Assembly: GCF_904846715.1 (NCBI RefSeq)
Contig: NZ_CAJHBU010000001.1
Coordinates: forward strand, 124,001 to 188,000
DNA length: 64,000 bases
Direction: 5' to 3'
Source of the DNA: Psychrobacter vallis
GTDB lineage: Bacteria > Pseudomonadota > Gammaproteobacteria > Pseudomonadales > Moraxellaceae
Positions 18,860 through 28,710 of this stretch are shown here, one piece after another. Position 1 is the first letter of the stretch. Each line of letters starts with the position of its first letter. The position numbers and the translations under genes are program-made. Under the pieces are notes generated by a model. It had not been told where the DNA came from and searched no databases. It saw only the letters and a program-made list of their open reading frames with translations.

Positions 18860-20020
18860 TTAGCGTAATTGGCTTAGCGCATCGTCCTGTAATAGTTGAC
18901 GCGAGACAATCACTCGCATGATTTCATTGGTGCCTTCCAAAATCTGATGCACACGCAAATCTCGCACGTGGCGCTCAAGTGGATACTCATTCAGATAGCC
19001 GTAGCCGCCATGCAACTGTAACGCTTCATTCGCAACATCGAAGCAAAGGTCTGTCGACAAACGTTTCGCCATCGCGCAGTAAGTAGACGCTTGCGAATCG
19101 TTGTTATCAACTTTGTGCGCTGCTAAATAGAGCATTTGCCGTGCAGCTATCGTTTGCGTAAGCATATCAGCAAGTTTAAATTGTACTGACTGTAAACTGG
19201 CAATTGGACTGCCAAATTGACTGCGTTCTTGAACGTAATTGGTCGCCGTCTCCAATGCTGACTGCGCTGTACCAACGGCACAAATGCCAATGTTAATACG
19301 GCCGCCATCTAAGCCTTTCATCGCGATACGAAAGCCCTGACCTTCCTCGCCTATCAGATTGTCTACGGGTACTTTTACATCCTTAAAGCTAATCGTTCGC
19401 GTTGGCTGTGCTTTCCAGCCCATCTTATGCTCATTTTTACCATATTCGATACCAGCGCTATTGGCATCAACGACAAACGCTGACACGCCTTTTGGCCCTG
19501 CACCGCCCGTCCTTGCCATCACCACCAATACATCTGTCGAGCCTGCACCTGATATAAAGGTTTTTTCGCCATTGAGTACATAATAGTCGCCCTGCTTGTC
19601 TGCTTTGGTACGCAAAGAGGCAGCATCAGAACCAGCGTTTGGTTCTGTTAAACAATAACTGCCAAGCCATTCACCGCTGACCATATTCGGCAGATACTGC
19701 TGACATAATGTATCGCTACCATATTCACCGATCATCCATGCGGTCATATTGTGGATGCTCATATAAGATGCCACAGCCGTATCGCCCCATGCCAGCTCTT
19801 CGAATACCATCGCTGAGTCGAGCCTTGGTAAACCCAAACCGTCATACTCTGGATTGGTATAAAGTCCCAAAAAGCCAAGCTCACCAGATTTTTTTATCAC
19901 ATCGACTGGGAAATGCGAGGTGCGATCCCATTCCGCCGCGTTTGGCTTAAGCTCTTTTTGGGCAAACTGTCGGGCAGTTTGGCGAAAGGCCATCTGGTCA
20001 TCGGTCAATGAAAAATCCAT
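18860..20020 (-). CDS. Acyl-CoA dehydrogenase, probably isobutyryl-CoA specific
   Basis: FAD enzyme that desaturates the branched acyl-CoA in valine breakdown. Three-domain layout: helical N domain with FRQTARQFAQKEL; beta domain with YCLTEPNAGSDAASL and GEKTFISGAG; C-terminal helical domain with ALQLHGGYGYLNEYPLER and the catalytic-base segment ILEGTNEIMR. The start is placed at 20020, preceded by AAGGATG; the longer frame uses a TTG. Substrate choice rests on its place between mmsA and the hydratase gene, not on seen residues. Confidence 0.9.
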   Translation of the reverse strand: MDFSLTDDQMAFRQTARQFAQKELKPNAAEWDRTSHFPVDVIKKSGELGFLGLYTNPEYDGLGLPRLDSAMVFEELAWGDTAVASYMSIHNMTAWMIGEYGSDTLCQQYLPNMVSGEWLGSYCLTEPNAGSDAASLRTKADKQGDYYVLNGEKTFISGAGSTDVLVVMARTGGAGPKGVSAFVVDANSAGIEYGKNEHKMGWKAQPTRTISFKDVKVPVDNLIGEEGQGFRIAMKGLDGGRINIGICAVGTAQSALETATNYVQERSQFGSPIASLQSVQFKLADMLTQTIAARQMLYLAAHKVDNNDSQASTYCAMAKRLSTDLCFDVANEALQLHGGYGYLNEYPLERHVRDLRVHQILEGTNEIMRVIVSRQLLQDDALSQLR

Positions 20021-20104
20021 GAGATCATCCTTGTGCGTACATAGCAAATATGGTGGATAAGATTTGATACGTCATTACTTCATCATGAAAGCGATATGAC
20101 GATA

Positions 20105-20248
20105 ATAAAATCCTACTGCAAAATAAAAGTCAGAACAATTAACGTATACCGCGTGACTTGGACAAATTTTCTGTCTTGCTGTGCCTACGCAGATTACGAA
20201 AAATGTATCCCAGACCCGTTATACCTCTTTTGTATTGACCTAACTATA
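20105..20248 (-). repeat. Diverged family-1 inverted-repeat element
   Basis: The core CTTGCTGTGCCTACGCAGA is the complement of the core of the 10416-10560 element. The end TTGACCTAACTATA matches its terminal repeat. Left boundary approximate. It lies between the acyl-CoA dehydrogenase and mmsA. Confidence 0.55.
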
Positions 20249-20262
20249 CAGTAGATCAATAA

Positions 20263-21747
20263 TTAAATTGAAATAGTGGTATTCACACCACGGCTCGCTT
20301 CATCATCGAACCAGCGCGCCGTGACGGTCTTGGTTTGAGTATAGAACTGTACGGCTTGTTTGCCATAAGGACCAAGAGCGCCAAGCTTACTGGCACGTGA
20401 GCCTGAGAATGAGAACATTGGTAGCGGCACAGGAATCGGCAAATTGATACCGATTTGCCCGACCTGAATGTCTTGTTGGAATTTGTGTGCCGCTGCTCCC
20501 GATTGAGTAAAGATTGCCGTGCCATTACCATGTGGATTGGCATTGAGCATCTCTATCGCCTCATCCAAGCTCGCAGCACGCATGATGCAAAGCACAGGGC
20601 CAAAGATTTCTTGTTGATAAATTTGCATGTCGGCGGTGACATGGTCAAAAATAGTGGGTCCAACGAAATTGCCTTTTTCAAACCCTTCAACCGTGATACC
20701 GCGACCATCAAGTAATAAGCTCGCCCCTTCTTCTACGCCAGTGCCAATCAAATGCTCAACCCGAGCTTTTGCGGCTGGAGAAATCAGTGGGCCTAAGTCT
20801 TTATCATTTTTACCTGCTGATACCACCAAGTTTTCTGCTTTGGCTTTGATGTCATCGATCCATTCCCCTGCTGCACCAACCAGAACCACCACTGACAATG
20901 CCATACAACGTTGGCCAGCGGCACCAAAGGCGGCACCCGCTAGCTGATTGAGCGTTTGCTCTTTATTGGCATCCGGTAGGATTACACCATGGTTTTTGGC
21001 ACCCATCATACACTGGGCACGCTTGCCTGATTTGCTAGCGCGTTCATAGACATGATGACCAACGGCAGTAGAACCGACAAATGATACGGCCTTGATATCG
21101 GGATGATCACAGATAGCATCGACCGTCGCTTTACCGCCATGCACGACGTTTAGCACGCCTTCAGGAACGCCCGCTTCTACGGCAAGCTCCACCAAACGCA
21201 TGGTGACCATTGGATCTTGTTCAGAAGGTTTTAAAATAAAGGTGTTACCCGTAGCGATGGCCATCGGGAACATCCATAGAGGAATCATCGCTGGGAAGTT
21301 AAAGGGTGTGATGCCCGCACAAACGCCCAATGGCTGCCAAATACTATAAGTATCAACACCAGATGCAACATTTTCAACGAAGTCTCCAATTTGTAAATTG
21401 GCAATGCCTGCTGCATGCTCCACCACTTCTAAACCACGGAAGACATCACCGCGCGCATCGGCAATGGTTTTGCCTTGTTCGGCGGTTAAAATTTCTGCCA
21501 GCTCATCCATGTGGTCACGAATCAACTCCTGATATTTTAAAAAAATACGGGCACGGGTGGTGATGGGTGTCTTGCGCCATGTCTGAAAAGCCGTTTGGGC
21601 AGCAGCGACCGCTTGGTTAATTTCGTCGTTCGTAGTTTGTGGGACTTTTGCGATGACTTCTTGAGTTGCTGGATCGGTGATATCAATCCACTCATCTGTC
21701 TTTGATTGAGTAAACTGACCATTGATAAGCTGCTGAACGTGATGCAT
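20263..21747 (-). CDS. mmsA: Methylmalonate-semialdehyde dehydrogenase (CoA-acylating)
   Basis: Converts methylmalonate semialdehyde to propionyl-CoA with CoA and NAD+, the last valine-specific step. Aldehyde dehydrogenase superfamily, 494 residues. [20 protein letters not shown] and FVGSTAVG form the cofactor site, and [14 protein letters not shown] holds the catalytic Cys. The MMSDH hallmark [10 protein letters not shown] replaces the usual ELGGK region. It appears to be the first gene of the operon mmsA / acyl-CoA dehydrogenase / hydratase / hydrolase / mmsB, although repeats interrupt the spacing. Confidence 0.95.
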   Translation of the reverse strand: MHHVQQLINGQFTQSKTDEWIDITDPATQEVIAKVPQTTNDEINQAVAAAQTAFQTWRKTPITTRARIFLKYQELIRDHMDELAEILTAEQGKTIADARGDVFRGLEVVEHAAGIANLQIGDFVENVASGVDTYSIWQPLGVCAGITPFNFPAMIPLWMFPMAIATGNTFILKPSEQDPMVTMRLVELAVEAGVPEGVLNVVHGGKATVDAICDHPDIKAVSFVGSTAVGHHVYERASKSGKRAQCMMGAKNHGVILPDANKEQTLNQLAGAAFGAAGQRCMALSVVVLVGAAGEWIDDIKAKAENLVVSAGKNDKDLGPLISPAAKARVEHLIGTGVEEGASLLLDGRGITVEGFEKGNFVGPTIFDHVTADMQIYQQEIFGPVLCIMRAASLDEAIEMLNANPHGNGTAIFTQSGAAAHKFQQDIQVGQIGINLPIPVPLPMFSFSGSRASKLGALGPYGKQAVQFYTQTKTVTARWFDDEASRGVNTTISI

Positions 21748-22114
21748 AAGATATCCTTATCTTGTTTGCGAGACTACCGTTTTGTGAGGTTTTTAACTGT
21801 TTAAAGAAATTTATGAGTTATAAAATTTTATAAAAACCATCAATTTAAAATGATTTATTTTGTATCGTTATTGACTATAACAATAAAACAATTTTAGGGT
21901 CAAGTGCTTTATCGAATTTTTATTTATGGGTTAAATAATCAGGTTAATTGTAGCAAAGTGCAAAAATAAAAAAGCCCATGATGTCTCATGAGCTTATCGT
22001 TTATAGTCGGTGAAAAGTAATATCGATACAAAACATACTGCTGGTGCAATTTTAAAGTATTTCAACTACAGCATTGGCTGTGTATAACAATAACAATCCC
22101 GCCTGACTTGCGTT
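21748..22114. other. Intergenic region upstream of mmsA
   Basis: 367 bp. It holds the prpE terminator and a degenerate TATAGTCGG-ended stretch (from about 22002) that may be another worn family-1 element. The mmsA promoter should lie in the AT-rich part near 21780-21920. No gene seen. Confidence 0.5.
21972..21995 (-). terminator. Terminator of prpE
   Basis: The stem AAGCTCATGA / TCATGGGCTT, read on the minus strand, is followed by a T-run. Confidence 0.75.
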
Positions 22115-24133
22115 TTAATAGTCCTTCATAGACTGCTTAATGGCATCAATCGCTGCTGGATTGTCAAGCGTCGACATATCGCCTGTGGCTTTATCTTCTG
22201 CCAATGCTCGAATCGCTCGGCGCAGGATTTTACCTGAGCGAGTCTTTGGCAGTGCTTGCGGGAAATAAATGGCCGCTGGTCGTGCGATACCGCCCAATGA
22301 TTTCACAACAGCCCCAATCACTTGCTGCTCAATACGAAAGCGATTCTCAGTGGTCGCAACTTGCTCCTGATCTCTTAACACACAAAAGGCAATGGGTAGC
22401 TCACCTTTTAATTCATCTTGGATGCCCACCACGGCACACTCTGCCATCTCTGGATGCGTACTAATGGCCTCTTCGATCTCTTGCGTGCCTATTCGATGAC
22501 CAGCAACGTTAATCACATCATCGGTACGTCCCAAGATATAGAAATAACCCTCTTTATCCGTTACCGCGTAATCTGAAGTAGAATACTGCTGACCATCAAA
22601 CAGACCAAAATAACTACTGACAAAGCGTTCATCGTTACGCCATACCGTGGTTAGACAACCCGGTGGCAAAGGCGCTTTGATGGCGAGCAATCCTTTTTCA
22701 CCAGCTACGCAAGGTTTTCCTGTTTCTTCATTAATAACATGCGCATCGTAGCCGTACATCGGATAGCCCGGTGATCCTTGTTTGTGCGGTTTATGATTGA
22801 ATTTGGGCGTATTGCTCAAAATTGGCCAACCAGACTCTGTTTGCCAATAATGATCTAAAATAGGAACGCCTAAATGCTTGGTCAACCAATTGGCTGTTGA
22901 CTCGTCCAGTGGCTCACCTGCCAAAAAGAATGATTTGACGCTTGATACATCATAGCGCGTCATCCACGTCTCATCTTGTTTTTTGAGCATACGCACACCT
23001 GTAGGTGCGGTGAACAAAATATTAACCTTATTCGCTTCGACAATACGCCACCAGATACCCGGATTTGGGCGATGTGGCAAGCCTTCATACATGACACTGG
23101 TCATGCCAGCGAGCAATGGCGCATAGATCGTATAAGAATGCCCAACAGCCCAGCCGATATCTGATATTGCCCAAAAGGTCTCGCCCGCTTTACCATCATA
23201 GATATAATCCATCGAAGTCGTAAGTGCGACCGCATGACCGCCCGTATCGCGCTGCACCCCTTTTGGTGTACCCGTCGTCCCAGAAGTGTAGAGCAAATAC
23301 GATGGCGTATTGGATTCAAGCCAAACAGGCTCTACCACGGCATTGGCCTCACAGCTACGGCGACGTTCCGTGGCATAATCCACGTCTATATCTTGTGGTT
23401 TAAATGGCAGCACGCCGCGATTCACGACGAGCACATGCTCAGGTTTTATGTTTGCTTGCTCAACTCCTTGATTGACCAAGTTTTTATAATTGATGACCTT
23501 ACCACCGCGAAGGCCGGCATCTACCGTAATGACCATTTTTGCCTCAGCATCATCCATGCGAATAGCTAAGTTGTGGGCAGCAAACCCGCCAAATACAACC
23601 GAATGAACCGCACCAATACGAGCACAGGCCAGCATCGCGTAAGCCGCCTCTAAAATCATCGGCATGTAAATGATGACACGATCGCCCTTCTCAATACCGT
23701 GTCGCTGTAGCACATCGGCAAAATAATTTACTTCTTTGTATAAATCATTGTAAGTCAGGCGACGCTTGGTATAGTCCGTATAAAACTCAACACTATTACC
23801 CAAATCTTTAAAAGCATCCGTAATACCCGGAAAAGTCTCGATCAATTCTTGATTAATCTCGGACGATAGCCAGATAAATGCGTCTTGCTCTGCGCGTTCC
23901 TTTAAGTGGCGATCCACACAGTTATAGCAAAGATTGGTCTCGCCGCCGACGAACCATTTGGCAAAAGGCAAACGACTGTCATCAAGGATTTTTTCAGGCG
24001 CTTTATGCCAATAGATACGTTTTGCTTGCTCTGCCCAAAACTGCTCACGATTATTGATTGAATCATGATAGATATCAGCAAACGTTTGAATAGAAGCTTG
24101 GTCAGTGATTGGATGGGTGGCTTGTTCGCTCAT
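22115..24133 (-). CDS. prpE: Propionate-CoA ligase (propionyl-CoA synthetase)
   Basis: ANL-superfamily acyl-CoA synthetase that activates propionate with ATP and CoA. The P-loop-like YTSGTTGTPKGVQRDTGGHA carries the RDxGGH extension typical of PrpE rather than Acs. Later motifs are WQTESGWPIL, YSTSDYAVTDKEGYFYILGRTDDVINVAGHRIG and KTRSGKILRR, with the acetylatable lysine. The 672 residues are slightly long. It lies upstream of mmsA on the same strand with its own terminator, so it is linked by theme (propionyl units) rather than a shared transcript. Confidence 0.9.
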   Translation of the reverse strand: MSEQATHPITDQASIQTFADIYHDSINNREQFWAEQAKRIYWHKAPEKILDDSRLPFAKWFVGGETNLCYNCVDRHLKERAEQDAFIWLSSEINQELIETFPGITDAFKDLGNSVEFYTDYTKRRLTYNDLYKEVNYFADVLQRHGIEKGDRVIIYMPMILEAAYAMLACARIGAVHSVVFGGFAAHNLAIRMDDAEAKMVITVDAGLRGGKVINYKNLVNQGVEQANIKPEHVLVVNRGVLPFKPQDIDVDYATERRRSCEANAVVEPVWLESNTPSYLLYTSGTTGTPKGVQRDTGGHAVALTTSMDYIYDGKAGETFWAISDIGWAVGHSYTIYAPLLAGMTSVMYEGLPHRPNPGIWWRIVEANKVNILFTAPTGVRMLKKQDETWMTRYDVSSVKSFFLAGEPLDESTANWLTKHLGVPILDHYWQTESGWPILSNTPKFNHKPHKQGSPGYPMYGYDAHVINEETGKPCVAGEKGLLAIKAPLPPGCLTTVWRNDERFVSSYFGLFDGQQYSTSDYAVTDKEGYFYILGRTDDVINVAGHRIGTQEIEEAISTHPEMAECAVVGIQDELKGELPIAFCVLRDQEQVATTENRFRIEQQVIGAVVKSLGGIARPAAIYFPQALPKTRSGKILRRAIRALAEDKATGDMSTLDNPAAIDAIKQSMKDY

Positions 24134-24226
24134 AGTGGCTGTCCTTAGCGTAAACGATGGTGATGCGATACGATTGTATCAGATAACAATATAGTCCAAG
24201 ATTGGCTATCCCTGCCAGAACTAAAA

Positions 24227-24251
24227 AAACCGATACATAATGTATCGGTTT
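24227..24251 (-). terminator. Terminator of the acyl-CoA ligase gene
   Basis: A perfect 11-bp stem AAACCGATACA with its complement is followed on the minus strand by seven T's. Confidence 0.85.
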
Positions 24252-24351
24252 AAAATGTAGCAGAGCGCACGATAAAGGTCAACTACTAAGCAGGTGATTA
24301 GCCACTCATTTCGACTGATCTAGCATTTTGTTAGTTGGCAATCTGACGCAA

Positions 24352-26022
24352 CTACACTTCTGTTTGATTGGTATACATCTCACGCATGACTTTTTTGTCA
24401 TGCTTGCCTACCGACGTTTTTGGTAACTCATCAACAAACTTAAACTGACTTGGTACGGCATACTCAGGAATGATGCCACGCTCGACTGCTTTTTCGGCAA
24501 TGGCTTTGATATCCTCAATATTGGTGTCTTGGCAAGCCGGCTTGAGGACGATTAGTGCCAATGGACGTTCGCCCCACTGTTTATCACGAACCCCAATCAC
24601 TGACACGTCAGCCACTGATGGATGCAGCGATAAAATCGTCTCAATCTCAAGCGATGAAATCCATTCGCCGCCTGATTTGATCACATCCTTTAAGCGATCC
24701 GTAATTCTAATATAACCGTCAGGGCGTATATAGGCGATGTCTTGAGTATGCATGTAGCCATTTTCCCACAGCTCTTTGCCTGCATCATCATTCTTTAAGT
24801 AGCTTTGGGTCAACCAAGGGGCACGTAGAACCAGCTCACCAGTATGATCTTTACCCTTGCCCACTGATTGATTATTTTCGCCCCATACCTGCGCATCTAC
24901 CATTAGTACAGGCTTGCCAGTCATACAACGACGAGCAATGTCTTCATCCTCTGTCATCTCGGGTTCATTTAGACTGAATTCTGTCAAGCTAATAAGCGGC
25001 GCGGTCTCTGACATACCGTAGCCTGTATAAACCTCGATACCTTGTGCCATTGCCGTTTTTGCCAAACCTTCTGTCAATCGTGAACCCCCGATGATCATTT
25101 TTAGACCATTAAAACTGGCGTCACGATCTTGTGCTTCTTTGAGTACCATCTGTAAGATCGTAGGCACACAATGAGTGATACTCACTTTTTCATTGATAAT
25201 CAAATCCATTAAGGCATCAGGCGCATAGCGTCCCGGATAGACCTGCTTTAGACCTACCATAGTGGCTGTAAATGGAAAACCCCACGCATGTACATGGAAC
25301 ATCGGGGTCATTGGCATATACACATCACCATAACTGACGCCTTGCTTATTGGGCAACATACCGAGCGTGGCAGCTTCTGCTAAGCTGTGCAATACCAATT
25401 GGCGATGACTAAAGAACACGCCCTTTGGATCACCTGTCGTGCCTGAGGTATAAAAGGTAGTGGCAATGGTATTTTCATCAAAATCTGGAAAGTTAAACTC
25501 GCTATCAGCGGCTTTTAGCAATGCTTCATATTCACCAATGACACGGTTTTGATTGCCACCAAACACGCCTTCAAACGTCACCCCATTATCATCTAGCCAA
25601 ATAATATGCTCGATGCTAGAATTTTCGAACTGATAGTTTTTGACCAATGGCGCAAACTCAGAGTTGAGTAATAGCACTTTTGGCTTCGCATGATTGATGG
25701 TATAAAGGATTTTTTCTGGTGACAAACGAATATTCACGGTTTGCAGGATGTATTCTGACATCGGTATGGCAAAGTAAGATTCAAGATAACGATGACTGTC
25801 CCAATCCATCACTGCGACCACGTCACCTGCGTCAAGATTCAGGTCAGCTAAGACATTGGCTAAGCGATTAATACGGTTAAACAAATCTTTATACGTAAAG
25901 CGCTTTTTATCCGCATAAACAATTTCTTGATCTTGCGATACCGCCTTGGCTCGGTTTAGTAGCTGCTTTACCAATAATGGATAATCATAAGCAGAAGGCG
26001 CGCTTTGATAGATATTTGACAT
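24352..26022 (-). CDS. Medium/long-chain acyl-CoA ligase (AlkK-like)
   Basis: 556-residue ANL-superfamily ligase. Motifs in order: FYTSGTTGDPKGVFFSH, the MFHVHAWGFPF region, VYTGYGMSETAPL, ITDRLKDVIKSGGEWISS and the C-terminal lysine loop PKTSVGKHDKKVMRE. The sequence resembles the AlkK / 3-(methylthio)propionyl-CoA ligase branch that activates medium-chain acids. The natural substrate is unknown. It ends in its own terminator, upstream of prpE. Confidence 0.87.
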   Translation of the reverse strand: MSNIYQSAPSAYDYPLLVKQLLNRAKAVSQDQEIVYADKKRFTYKDLFNRINRLANVLADLNLDAGDVVAVMDWDSHRYLESYFAIPMSEYILQTVNIRLSPEKILYTINHAKPKVLLLNSEFAPLVKNYQFENSSIEHIIWLDDNGVTFEGVFGGNQNRVIGEYEALLKAADSEFNFPDFDENTIATTFYTSGTTGDPKGVFFSHRQLVLHSLAEAATLGMLPNKQGVSYGDVYMPMTPMFHVHAWGFPFTATMVGLKQVYPGRYAPDALMDLIINEKVSITHCVPTILQMVLKEAQDRDASFNGLKMIIGGSRLTEGLAKTAMAQGIEVYTGYGMSETAPLISLTEFSLNEPEMTEDEDIARRCMTGKPVLMVDAQVWGENNQSVGKGKDHTGELVLRAPWLTQSYLKNDDAGKELWENGYMHTQDIAYIRPDGYIRITDRLKDVIKSGGEWISSLEIETILSLHPSVADVSVIGVRDKQWGERPLALIVLKPACQDTNIEDIKAIAEKAVERGIIPEYAVPSQFKFVDELPKTSVGKHDKKVMREMYTNQTEV

Positions 26023-26187
26023 AAATGTGACTTCCTTGTTGTCAGGTATGCAAGTAAATTATAAATAAATAATAGCGTAAAAGGCATTCTCTTTCACTGA
26101 TAGTAAGAAAAAACCGATGCTATGTAAAGCGGCCTTACATAAGTATCGTAGGCTCCATGGTTTCTTAAACTCTTTGCAAAAAGCAGA

Positions 26188-27468
26188 TTAAGCGGTACGT
26201 GATTTCGTTTTAATCATGCCAAAACTGGCAACGAGCAATGCCAATACTTGAACAAACAATAGCAACCATACGGTGAGCGACCACTGCCCACGCGCATAAG
26301 CCATGCCGCACAGCCACGCCCCTAGCGTACCACCAGCATAGTAGCCCATGTAGTACAAACCAGAAGCCAATGAGCGGCCTTTATTCACATTGACAGCGAT
26401 ATAACTGATGGTCGCGGCTTGGGTGATAAAGACACCCGACGACATAATCGCCAGTCCAATAATAACGCCCCATAATGGCGTCACCAAGGTCAATAACACG
26501 CCAAACATTGACACCATCACTGCAACTCGAACCGTCCGCGCCGATCCAAATCGGCGCAACAACGTGGTCGATAATGGTGTAATAATCACGCCAATCAGAT
26601 AAACGGCAAAAATGTTGGCAAGCGCACCTGTACTCAAATTGTAGGGCGATTTAGCAAGATGCAAATTGATAAAGGTGAAACAACCGACTAGCGAGAATAA
26701 AACACAGGCGCCAAGCAAGCACGCTGTCACGACATAGCGATTGGTCAAATGCTCACCCAATGTCTGTACCGCTGATCCCACATTCGGATTGGCTTCAAAA
26801 CAGCGCGACGTCGGTAGCATTTTCCATGCCCATAACGCACCCACAAGTGTCAGCATTGCCATTAAATAATAGCCAAGCCGCCAACCGATAAGCTCATGTA
26901 AATGGCCAAGTAAAAAACGTCCCAAAAAGCCACCAAGCACATTGCCTGAGACATAAAATGACATCAGCTCAGTGAGTGCTCTTCCTTTAAATTCCTCACC
27001 AATATAAGCGATGGTCACAACCGTGATACCAGGAACAGATAAGCCTTGCATAAACCGGAAAAATCCCAACCAACCAATGCTAGGACTTTGGGCAATCAAT
27101 GCGGTAGGTATTGCTAAGAATAATAACGCGCCAACGATAAAGGACTTGCGCCCCAACGCATCAGATAGCATCCCTAAGAACGGTGACATGATGGCAATCG
27201 CCATCACTGTCGCCCCAACAACCATACCGACTTGTACCTCAGTAGCAGAAAAATCTGCCATCATTACAGGTAGCACGGCTTGGATAGAGTACACTTGCAA
27301 AAAAGCAAACATCCCAATTAAACCAATCGTAATTTTCAATATCCATGAGGGTGAATCAACTGACGGATGATACGCAGAAACCGATGGCGTGTCTGTGTGA
27401 GGAGCTTGGCTCTTTTTATTTATATGATCATTCAAAATAATACTGACTATATTGGAGCCATTTAGCAA
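26188..27468 (-). CDS. MFS transporter (YnfM-like)
   Basis: About 426 residues with twelve hydrophobic segments. The N-terminal half contains FSATEVQVGMVVGATVMAIA and the loop 2-3 motif GMLSDALGRKSF of major-facilitator proteins, followed by RFMQGLSVPGITVVTIAYI. The pattern fits the YnfM / arabinose-efflux-type drug:H+ antiporter group. No ATG exists near the start, so initiation at a TTG (27468 or 27435) must be assumed, and the first 35 residues are uncertain. Substrate unknown. Confidence 0.8.
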   Translation of the reverse strand: MLNGSNIVSIILNDHINKKSQAPHTDTPSVSAYHPSVDSPSWILKITIGLIGMFAFLQVYSIQAVLPVMMADFSATEVQVGMVVGATVMAIAIMSPFLGMLSDALGRKSFIVGALLFLAIPTALIAQSPSIGWLGFFRFMQGLSVPGITVVTIAYIGEEFKGRALTELMSFYVSGNVLGGFLGRFLLGHLHELIGWRLGYYLMAMLTLVGALWAWKMLPTSRCFEANPNVGSAVQTLGEHLTNRYVVTACLLGACVLFSLVGCFTFINLHLAKSPYNLSTGALANIFAVYLIGVIITPLSTTLLRRFGSARTVRVAVMVSMFGVLLTLVTPLWGVIIGLAIMSSGVFITQAATISYIAVNVNKGRSLASGLYYMGYYAGGTLGAWLCGMAYARGQWSLTVWLLLFVQVLALLVASFGMIKTKSRTA

Positions 27469-27840
27469 AAGCTATAGGCGTAGGTGATAGAAATAAAACG
27501 AGACATCTGGACTGTTAATCACAATAGGATTAAGTATTCATGATCAAGCAGTCTATGCGTTACCTCATCATATCGAATAACAGATTCAAGTTTCAGAGTA
27601 TTGCTCGATTTTTTATTCATTTAGTATAAGGCCGTGTTGGATATTAAGCGCGTTCTACTACATTTACCTAACAACTCTTTTGCATTTTTACACATCTACA
27701 GTGCTTCTATCTTTTTTATTACAGACTTTGCGCGCTCAAAAAACCATACTTGTAAGTTGTTATATTAAGACATTATTTATTAATAATTTATATTAACAAA
27801 TAGAAAGTTCTGAGAAAATCAGCCTTAAGGAACAATAATA
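27469..27840. other. Intergenic region between MFS gene and tandem MBL-like genes
   Basis: 372 bp, strongly AT-rich near the plus-strand gene (27760-27810), with no supportable gene or hairpin. Presumably a divergent promoter region. Confidence 0.4.
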
Positions 27841-28587
27841 ATGAACGATGAGATTTATGATTTAGGCCACGGATTTTGGAGTATAAGAGGTTCATTTATT
27901 AAAAATGGCATACTCGATATAGGGGTTCAATCTGCTCTGATAAAGCTGGCTTCAGGACGATTTATTTTCTTAGACAGTTATACGTTGACAGGCGATATTC
28001 ATCAGAAAGTCATGTATTTGACCAATGATGGTCACGATGTCGAAGCGGTATTAAACGTGCATCCTTTTCATACCATTCACTGTGCTCAAATGGCGCAGGA
28101 TTTTCCGCAAGCGACCTTTTATGGTAGTAGTCGCCATCATAAGCAAATACCAAGCGTGAGCTGGGCAGATGATTTGGTCGAAAGCGACGCTGTCACAGAG
28201 CGCTATGCTGAGCTTGATTTTTCGCTTCCTAAGGGTATTTACTACATCTCGCCCAATGACGCCGTCCATGCCAGCTCTTTATTGGTTTATCATGCAGCTA
28301 GCCAAAGTATTTATGTTGACGATACTTTTGAGATTCCTCCTTCTAAGCTATTCAATGCGGTACAGCCCAATTTGGGTTTGCATCCCACCACCAAACAAGC
28401 ACTTAGAGATGAGCCGAACGCTGGTAAGCAGTATTGCGATTGGGCAACGGAGCTGGCACACAAGTGGCGTGATACTCGATATTTTTGCGGCGCACACTCA
28501 GGATTGGTTGAATTTGGTGAAAGCTCATTTGAGGCAGCACTACTGTCTGCCATTGAGAATGCTCGTTCTGAGCTTCAGTCGTCATAA
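27841..28587 (+). CDS. Metallo-beta-lactamase-like protein, copy 1
   Basis: 248 residues, no signal peptide. The layout resembles an MBL fold: an early strand SALIKLASGRFIFLDSY (the position of the first MBL strand and Asp), then NVHPFHTIHC at 72-81, where the HxHxDH motif would be. His74, His77 and His80 replace the classic spacing and the motif Asp is absent. YVDDTF and CGAHSG later may supply the remaining ligands. Preceded by AAGGA. The next gene is a close paralogue (about two thirds identical by eye). Function unknown. Confidence 0.7.
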   Translation: MNDEIYDLGHGFWSIRGSFIKNGILDIGVQSALIKLASGRFIFLDSYTLTGDIHQKVMYLTNDGHDVEAVLNVHPFHTIHCAQMAQDFPQATFYGSSRHHKQIPSVSWADDLVESDAVTERYAELDFSLPKGIYYISPNDAVHASSLLVYHAASQSIYVDDTFEIPPSKLFNAVQPNLGLHPTTKQALRDEPNAGKQYCDWATELAHKWRDTRYFCGAHSGLVEFGESSFEAALLSAIENARSELQSS

Positions 28588-28710
28588 GCTACTGCGACAA
28601 TGGTTTACGTAAGACCAGCATCTAGTAGCATCCATTTTTTTAAAACTTACTCACAGTTTGAGTGACTCTCTATCAATCATTTTTCAAAAATCAAATAAGG
28701 AGAACCATAA

